From Paraphoma chrysanthemicola (Eukaryota > Ascomycota > Dothideomycetes > Pleosporales > Phaeosphaeriaceae), in the NCBI GenBank assembly GCA_020744225.1, contig JAGMWG010000013.1, positions 744,001 through 808,000 on the forward strand: a stretch of DNA of 64,000 bases, written 5' to 3'. Positions 57,977 to 64,000 of the stretch are shown one piece after another. Both the position numbers and the translations under genes were made by a program. The first letter of the stretch is position 1. The number at the start of each line of letters is the position of its first letter. Under the pieces are notes generated by a model. It saw only the letters and a program-made list of their open reading frames with translations, was not told the origin of the DNA and ran no database searches.

Positions 57977-58969
57977 ATGGCTAGTTCTCATTTGGCCTTC
58001 AAGCCCTTGCATCCTACATTCGGCGCGGAATGCACTGGTGTTGACTTCTCACGTGCGGTGCCAGCCGAAACGGTAGAGGAAGTCCGCACTGGTCTTGCGA
58101 AGTATGGAGTGCTCGTTTTCCGTCATGCCCAGCTTGACGATGCGCGTCACGTTGCTTTTGCTGGTCAATTGGGCGAATTGGACGATTCAACACCGTACAT
58201 TAAGGCTGGACGGAAACATCGACTCGCACCCTACACGGAGCTCTTTGATGTCAGCAATCTCGATGATGACGGTAATGTGGTGAAGACAGACAGCCTACGA
58301 TTTCAGTTGGGTCTTGGCAACGGCCTGTTCCATGTCGATTCAGCATTCAATCCACGCCGCGCGGGTTATTCTATACTTCGCGCTCACGAGCTACCGCCGA
58401 AGGGTACAGGTGGTGCTACTGCGTTTGCGGACACACGAAAAGCGTACGCCGACCTCGATGAGGCTACCAAGAATGAGATTAAAGACTATGTCGTCAACCA
58501 CTCTTTGTGGCACAGCCGACGTCTCGCAGCTCCGGACTGTGAATTTCTCCAGGGCATGAAGCCGGAGGACCACTTCATGGCTCGGCATGCCCTTGTACAG
58601 CGCCACGAGCCAAGTGGACGCATGAATCTCTACATTGCCCATCACGCACACCATATCGATGGACAGTCAGTGGAGAAGGGCCAGGATATCATCAAGAAAC
58701 TACTGAGCCACGCCACACAAGATAAGTACACTTTCGCAGTGGATTGGGAGAATAACGGCGACATTATCATCTGGGTTCGCGTCTATCCTCAACCGGAAGA
58801 AGCTCATTTCTAATATGCTCAGGACAATACATGCGTGATGCATAAGGCATGTCGTGGGTCCTTCGAGGGGAGATACGTACGCGATATGCGACGAGCCACT
58901 GTTCATGACGGATCTTCAACGGCGTGGGGCCTGAACGAGCGTACCAGCTTTCGAGCAGGAATGCCTTGA
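57977..58969 (+). CDS. TauD/TfdA-type Fe(II)/2-oxoglutarate dioxygenase
   Basis: Uses Fe(II), O2 and 2-oxoglutarate to hydroxylate a substrate, often a sulfonate, phenoxyacetate or similar acid; the substrate here is unknown. Exons 57977-58774 and 58823-58969 (48 bp intron) encode 314 residues. The iron ligands are H119 and D121 (FHVDSAF) and H273 (DNTCVMHK); the third ligand and the 2-oxoglutarate-binding basic patch (MRRATV) are in exon 2. The N-terminus PLHPTFGAECTGVDFS and GVLVFRHAQL are typical of the family. Reading through the intron gives a false 278-residue end (WVRVYPQPEEAHF) without the distal histidine. Spliced length fits the family (about 280-330). Confidence 0.93.
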
Positions 58970-59447
58970 ATTACGCAGCAGGGCACTCCTCGGTGAACTT
59001 CCTTCGCCTGCACCAGAGCAACACATTTTTGAGAGTCGTTGTGATCGACTGGAATGGATCGAAAGCTTCTTCGTGCCTGCAAGGCAGTGCTCGGAAGCAG
59101 CCCGAGTGTTGTCAGTCATGTTACTACCTCGCTAATGTTTTGGTGGTAGGTCTTTTGGGTGCTTGCATTCCAGGTGTCAGATCAGCGTTTGTAGCACATT
59201 CCGTCAAATGAACCATCACAACTTTACACTACCGCGTCCAAGCGAGTTGTTCCCGGGTACACTGTCCAAGTTTGTTTTGATCCTGCGTCTCAAGAATTCA
59301 ACAAGCCGATCTATAACTTGTTAACGCGTCGTATCTCAAACAATGTCTAGGCCAAGCTTTTCGTCTGTCACTCATTACGACCCACACACTCATTCGATTG
59401 GTGTTGTCGCATACAGTCCTTCCTTTGTTTCATAGCGACAGGCCACC
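58970..59447. other. Intergenic: TauD-type 3' end and promoter of the secreted protein
   Basis: 478 bp between two plus-strand genes. No additional gene; the promoter of the 59448 gene must lie in its right half. Confidence 0.6.
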
Positions 59448-61451
59448 ATGAAGGCCTTCGTAGTTGGCGCTCTGCTGCTGCGGACTATCGACGCCCAGGG
59501 TCTAGATTTGGCAGGCCTTCTCGGAGGTCTCCAGAGTCCTGCACCGCTGCTGGTCCCGGGACCCAGTGCCCCGGCCGAGGCAGATCTTTTCCCCCCTACG
59601 CCTTCAGACACGGTGGGTACGCCATCATTTGTAGGATCTACAGCTGCGGACACAGACGAGACCGACCCCTTTGCCGCTCCTCTGCCGGCCGGCACAGCAG
59701 ATGTTGTTCTTGATCCGACACCTGTCGATGATCCCTTTGGTACGTCAGCGGGAAACGGTGTCCATTTTGATGGCCAAGATTTTGTCTGGCCTACTCCTTC
59801 TGCTGGAGCTGACGCTGTCTCAGGTTTCGCCGCCACGCCTGTGAATGACTTTGGATCGCTCGACACTGACACTCTCGAAGCCAATCCTCCCGATATATTT
59901 GAGGATGGCTCTGAGGTGGGTTCAGTTGAACCCGACTTCAGCTTTGATGATGTTGCGACGCCGGTCGATGTGTTTGCAGATGCCCCTACCGACATCACCG
60001 ACATTACCGAGCCTGATTGGTCGATTGATGCATCTCCCACCGAGGATGCAACTGGTGCACTGGCTACCGATGATTTTGTTTTTCCCGACTTCGATGCAAC
60101 CGGAGGCACTTTTGATTCCGGCCTTGACGCCGCAGCCGCGACGTCAGACGACCTCTTCGCCCTTCCACAAGCGACCCCATTCGTGGATATCTTTGGGGAC
60201 GAGCCTCTTCTCCCAGATCTTTACAGCAGCTCTTCAATCCTGCCCGCAGATGTCATTGCTTCGCTAGTTGATCTCGCAGCTCCTAAAGCTACTCCTGCTG
60301 TGGGCGCTCAAGACGCTTCTGCTCAGGCCGCTGGCTACTCTAACGGCTGGACTGGAGAGGACACGAGCAACTATGATGGACAGGACTACGGCGAAGACGA
60401 AGACAGCTACGAATCTGGTCACAAGTCTGACTACGACTCTGGCTACGAAGAGGAATGCCCCTCCTACTGCTACAAGGGTTCAGACTATCCCACCGATCAT
60501 TCAGACGACGCATATCCTCCAGCTTACCCTCAGCCAGACGAATACACTGAAGATTCAGACTACCCGATGATCAGGAAAGTTCTCCGAAGCCTTGGCCGCC
60601 GCCAAAGCTCCGGTCGCGGCTTTGCCGCATTCCAGTGGCCGAGCGCCCCCAAGAAGAAGTATGACGATGAATGCGATGAGGACGAGGATGTGCCCGGGTG
60701 GCTCTACAAGGCCTCCGGCAAGAAGCCAAAGACATGCAAGCCGAAGTGTCCCGCCAGCTGCTACAAGAAACCAGCTCCCAAGCCATACAAGCCATACAAG
60801 CCGTACCCTCACAAATCGACTGATGATTACGCATCTAAGCCCACGGAAGTATATGAGCCAGAGCCTTACGGGTCATCTGCCGAGGTGTACGGATCTGAGT
60901 CGACCAGCGCCTATGAGCCATATGCAAGCGGCCGTCCTTGGACGTACAAGCCAGACTCGTATGACACAACTGAGACGAGCACTTCTACTCAGACGACCTT
61001 TGTCACTTCTGTTGTAACATGGGACTACCCTACTGATTATGGCTACTCATCTGCGGAGGCGTATCCCACGGATTACCCATCAGAGAAATACCCCTCGGAG
61101 TCGTACCCTTCGGAGTCATACCCCGAGGACTCATACGCCGCAGAATACCCTGGCAAGAAGGACTACGACGGCGAGACTCTCGCTACCATTTGCCCCAAAC
61201 AGTGCAATCCTTTCGATCCAGCGGCCAACAAGTGCGACATCACCTCCAGCTGCACAACTACTGGTAAGGGCAAGTACTACTGTGCCTGCAGGGCAGGATT
61301 CAGGGCAAGTGCATGGAACGAGAAGGACTTCAGCAAGCAGTTCAAGTTCGCGGGTCAGCCATACGTATACACTGCCGAGGGCGTGGTGTGCGACAAGGTT
61401 TGCAAGGACCAGACGTGTAGCGAGGTGCTTAGCAGGCCTTTGTGCCAGTAG
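59448..61451 (+). CDS. Secreted acidic and Tyr/Pro-rich protein with C-terminal Cys-rich EGF-like domain
   Basis: A 667-residue single-exon protein I do not recognise. Residues 1-17 are a signal peptide (cleavage after IDAQ is likely). Residues 13-279 contain no Lys or Arg at all but are rich in Asp, Pro, Thr, Ala and Phe. A basic stretch RSLGRRQSSGR (about 378-388) offers a Kex2-like cleavage site. Beyond it are Cys/Lys-rich segments (CKPKCPASCYKK), PYKPYKPYPHK and Tyr-Pro-Ser repeats (about 538-570: YPSEKYPSESYPSES). From about 582 to 667 a Cys-rich domain (CPKQC...CDITSSC...YYCACRAGF) resembles an EGF-like module. The design suggests an extracellular or wall adhesin-like protein, possibly cleaved into an acidic half and a Tyr/Cys-rich half. 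No TM or GPI signal is seen. Confidence 0.85.
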   Translation: MKAFVVGALLLRTIDAQGLDLAGLLGGLQSPAPLLVPGPSAPAEADLFPPTPSDTVGTPSFVGSTAADTDETDPFAAPLPAGTADVVLDPTPVDDPFGTSAGNGVHFDGQDFVWPTPSAGADAVSGFAATPVNDFGSLDTDTLEANPPDIFEDGSEVGSVEPDFSFDDVATPVDVFADAPTDITDITEPDWSIDASPTEDATGALATDDFVFPDFDATGGTFDSGLDAAAATSDDLFALPQATPFVDIFGDEPLLPDLYSSSSILPADVIASLVDLAAPKATPAVGAQDASAQAAGYSNGWTGEDTSNYDGQDYGEDEDSYESGHKSDYDSGYEEECPSYCYKGSDYPTDHSDDAYPPAYPQPDEYTEDSDYPMIRKVLRSLGRRQSSGRGFAAFQWPSAPKKKYDDECDEDEDVPGWLYKASGKKPKTCKPKCPASCYKKPAPKPYKPYKPYPHKSTDDYASKPTEVYEPEPYGSSAEVYGSESTSAYEPYASGRPWTYKPDSYDTTETSTSTQTTFVTSVVTWDYPTDYGYSSAEAYPTDYPSEKYPSESYPSESYPEDSYAAEYPGKKDYDGETLATICPKQCNPFDPAANKCDITSSCTTTGKGKYYCACRAGFRASAWNEKDFSKQFKFAGQPYVYTAEGVVCDKVCKDQTCSEVLSRPLCQ

Positions 61452-61897
61452 ACGCGGTCTTGAAAGACTCAGCGTGACCAAGAAGAGGAAACGGAAAATG
61501 CGAGGTGGACTTTCTTTTGTCAAGTTTCATATGTTTGCAAATCTTGCATGAAGGAGTTGGGGCTGTATGGAGGATGTAATTTATACTCTGAAATGCATAT
61601 GTGCCTTCAATATCGTGCCGATGATGAACACGTGTACCTAAGTGATACTCGGATTCAGACAGGTAGTCTTGAATTAGCCATAAAGAGTAGAGGTTGGGAT
61701 GTCGTCCAGAGAGGGTCCATAAAGATTCCGCGCCAAGCTCTTTCGGACCTCCGATCCCGCTCATGCCGCCACTTTTTGCAGCATCATGATTTCAAAGCGC
61801 TCCACTACACACTTCACCACCACCATGCACCCTCGCCCCACACGCTCTCTCCATACTCCCAGACCAGCTACACGTGCCCCCGACTGATTCGCCCACC
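61452..61897. other. Intergenic: 3' end of the secreted protein gene and CFD1 promoter
   Basis: 446 bp between two plus-strand genes. The last 100 bp before CFD1 is C/A-rich leader. No gene. Confidence 0.6.
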
Positions 61898-62881
61898 ATG
61901 CCGCTCGACAACGTGCGCAACATTGTCCTCGTCCTCTCCGGCAAAGGCGGGGTCGGCAAGTCGAGCATCACAACACAACTCGCTCTCACACTCTCGCTGC
62001 AGGGCCACTCAGTCGGCGTCCTCGATATTGACCTCACGGGGCCGAGCATACCGCGCTTCTTCGGCATAGAAGAGAGCAAAGTGCGCCAAGCGCCCGGCGG
62101 CTGGATCCCCGTCGATGTACACGCAAAGCAAACACTCGCAGCACATCGGACGCAGAGAGATTCGAACGGGTCCACCGGACAAGATATAGGCGCGCTATCA
62201 TGCATGTCGCTAGGCTTCATACTCGCGAATCGCAGTGACGCCGTCATCTGGCGGGGACCCAAGAAGACAGCCATGGTCCGACAGTTCCTGACCGATGTGC
62301 TATGGCCAGAACTCGACTACCTGCTTGTCGACACGCCACCCGGCACGTCGGATGAGCACATCTCGCTACTGGAAACCTTGTTGAAGAATACTTCGCCCAC
62401 ACCGCATACGTCGCTCCCGTATCTTGCAGGCGCTGTCATTGTCACGACACCACAAGCAATCAGCATATCCGACGTCAAGAAAGAGCTGAACTTCTGCAGA
62501 AAGACAGGCATACGCGTCCTCGGCGTTGTAGAAAACATGGCCGGCTTTGTATGTCCGAATTGCTCCGAGTGCACAAACGTATTCAGCAAAGGCGGCGGAG
62601 AAATCATGGCGCGAGATTTCGAGGTCCCATTTCTGGGCAGCGTGCCGATTGATCCCGCATTCGTGCAGTTGGTGGAGGAAGGAACAAGACCAGTGTACCC
62701 AAAGGGCACGGTGATTGAGGGACGTGATGTTAGCGGGCAGGAAGTGCTGCAGAATGGTGGCGGCGGAGGAGGGAAAGAGGGATTGTTTGTGGACAAGTAC
62801 AGGGACTGCTCGCTGTACCCGCTGTTTGATGGGTTTGTGACGAGGTTGGTTGAGGACATCAGCAGGGGAGGAGCAGCATGA
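61898..62881 (+). CDS. CFD1: Cytosolic Fe-S cluster assembly ATPase Cfd1 (NUBP2)
   Basis: With Nbp35, Cfd1 forms the scaffold on which cytosolic and nuclear [4Fe-4S] clusters are built (CIA pathway). One exon, 327 residues, typical length. The deviant Walker A of the Mrp/NBP35 group is intact: SGKGGVGKSS (14-23). Further signatures are DIDLTGPSIPRFFG, VIWRGPKKTAMVRQF and LLVDTPPGTSDEHISL. The cluster-binding CPNC motif is present (C219, C222) within GFVCPNCSECTNVFSKGGG. Absence of an N-terminal four-Cys ferredoxin-like motif distinguishes it from Nbp35. ATG 61898 is chosen; the frame upstream begins only at GTG. A Gly-rich stretch near 285-291 (NGGGGGGK) is a small insertion. Confidence 0.96.
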   Translation: MPLDNVRNIVLVLSGKGGVGKSSITTQLALTLSLQGHSVGVLDIDLTGPSIPRFFGIEESKVRQAPGGWIPVDVHAKQTLAAHRTQRDSNGSTGQDIGALSCMSLGFILANRSDAVIWRGPKKTAMVRQFLTDVLWPELDYLLVDTPPGTSDEHISLLETLLKNTSPTPHTSLPYLAGAVIVTTPQAISISDVKKELNFCRKTGIRVLGVVENMAGFVCPNCSECTNVFSKGGGEIMARDFEVPFLGSVPIDPAFVQLVEEGTRPVYPKGTVIEGRDVSGQEVLQNGGGGGGKEGLFVDKYRDCSLYPLFDGFVTRLVEDISRGGAA

Positions 62882-63824
62882 TCTCGGCGATCCATGTGTG
62901 GAACAAAGATATGGCATTGCTTGCGAAGGTCCTGGTTGCAAGAGATGGGAGGCGACAGCCACGGCGCCGCGAGCATCGACCACGAACATTTCATTCCTCA
63001 TACCTTGTCGCCTCCATTAGCCTTTCAGCCGAAGGTCGCCAACTCGCTTGTCTTTTGGGCCAACTCTGATAGAACGATACCCTTTCTTAATTCGAGTACT
63101 TCCAACTTCCTCTTCAGTCTGCTTTGGACCACAGCCTGCTAAGACCTCTTCGCTTAACGGAATCTTCTTACAAGCGCCCCTTTCTTTCTTTCCCCTTCAT
63201 TGACCACTATGAAATCGACCATGCCAGGGAGCATTGGACGAGTTGACATTTCACCTGAAGAGGTGCTGGACGCCCATGAACCAGGCACGCCCTCGCTTGT
63301 GCAAACAGCTCTCAACAAGCCTTAGCGTCGCCCTGATCTTTTGGAGAATGGATCCTGCCGCATTTCAGAACCATCACACTAGCCTTGCTCGCCGGACCAA
63401 ACATCCTGAGTTCTGCCTGACCCTTATCCACTCGATCAGCTTCGTATTACTTGTCCGTTTGACTCGCGGGCCGCTGTGAGGATCGCGTTGGCTGCCTGCG
63501 CTCTTACCGACTGCTGATAGCTAAGGTTCGTATATATCAGTCTGCCTGTTATTTCAAGCTGACAGGTAAAGGTGAGCGGCGAGATCGCGAGTTGCAGCAG
63601 GATAGGAGCTTGTATATAAGAGTGTCGTCACTGCGCTACCCACTGGTTGCCCTCGATCTTTCTTACACTCTACTCTGAGCTCTGTGCTACTCCACGACAG
63701 CGACAGTTTGCTATTCAACTTGCGAGCACCATCAACGCCGACTACAGCACGAAGAGCAGGCCACTTAAACACCAGCTTCGGCTCGACCAAGCCTCTCGCG
63801 AGCCCGCAACTCCAAGCTTACACC
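62882..63824. other. Intergenic: CFD1 3' end and promoter of the right-edge gene
   Basis: 943 bp of plus-strand promoter and leader for the gene at 63825, with a TATA box at 63613-63620 (listed). The frames inside look like chance. Confidence 0.6.
63613..63620 (+). promoter_or_regulatory. TATA box of the right-edge gene
   Basis: TATATAAG, 212 bp upstream of ATG 63825, a near-perfect TATA consensus with a leader length plausible for a filamentous ascomycete. Confidence 0.55.
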
Positions 63825-64000
63825 ATGGACTCACCGCATGAGCGCGAGCCGCAAGCGACGGACGCCCAAGGCTCAAGCGAACAGGCCCCGCCAAATCAGG
63901 ATACTTATATCGAGCATGGCCCGGCTTCCAACACCGAAGAGGATGCTCACCCGCGTACTGAACATTCAGACCCTAAGGATCCGAATAGCCAGCTACGTAC
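63825..64000 (+). CDS. Unknown protein, 5' part only (cut by right edge)
   Basis: ATG 63825 in the good context CACCATGG opens a frame that is still open at base 64000 (58 codons). It begins MDSPHEREPQATDAQ and continues with acidic, Pro/Gln/Asn/Glu-rich sequence, probably a disordered N-terminus. No domain is visible. The TATA box upstream supports a real gene. No function can be assigned from this part. Confidence 0.6.
   Translation, partial: MDSPHEREPQATDAQGSSEQAPPNQDTYIEHGPASNTEEDAHPRTEHSDPKDPNSQLR

Noticed and set aside
60790..61150. CRISPR-like or satellite repeat
   Set aside because: The repeats are codons for Tyr/Pro/Ser units inside a protein gene and lack regular spacers.

Overview
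The window is nuclear DNA of a filamentous ascomycete (Pezizomycotina), most likely a Dothideomycete. The support is structural: protein genes carry 0-6 short introns, mostly 43-75 bp, with GT...AG ends and CTAAC or CTGAC branch sites. The proteins are recognisably fungal (Tra1, Tfc1, Rts1, Opi1/CCG-8, a PDR ABC transporter, Cfd1). The species assignment is an inference. I saw no rRNA gene, tRNA gene, CRISPR array or intact transposon. All exon borders were read by eye, and each spliced model keeps its reading frame.

Layout. 1-8594 (-): the N-terminal ~2,820 codons of TRA1, cut by the left edge. 9767-10565 (-): COX6, cytochrome c oxidase subunit Va. 10900-13017 (-): TFC1, a TFIIIC subunit. 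13763-16421 (+): RTS1, a PP2A B56 subunit. 17448-18578 (+): an ELO fatty-acid elongase. 19944-25457 (-): a DDX60-like DEVH helicase. 28339-29807 (+): TAF6. 30003-31526 (-): an unknown single-pass membrane protein. 32230-36802 (-): a full-length PDR transporter. 36803-40901: a gene-poor 4 kb stretch with at most one tiny gene. 40902-42670 (-): OPI1. 44092-46215 (-): a WRN-type exonuclease with an HRDC domain and a possible mitochondrial presequence.

From about 47 kb the content becomes more accessory: a secreted GPI-type PEBP-like protein (47165-47939 +); two tandem F-box-like paralogues, the first frameshifted (48210-49858 -); a cytochrome P450 (51112-52737 -) divergent from a cytochrome b5/b5-reductase fusion (53367-54834 +); a RING protein (56038-57171 -) divergent from a TauD-type dioxygenase (57977-58969 +); and a secreted Tyr/Pro-rich protein with a long Lys/Arg-free acidic half (59448-61451 +). 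CFD1 (61898-62881 +) is housekeeping again, and an unknown gene starts at 63825 and leaves the right edge.

How the genes relate. TRA1 and TAF6 are both SAGA subunits; TFC1 is Pol III machinery. ELO and OPI1 act in lipid metabolism. The most suggestive accessory unit is the divergent P450 and b5/b5-reductase pair, a possible oxidase with its own electron donor. The P450 lacks a membrane anchor and lacks the usual acidic residue of the oxygen-activation motif, so its chemistry may be non-standard.
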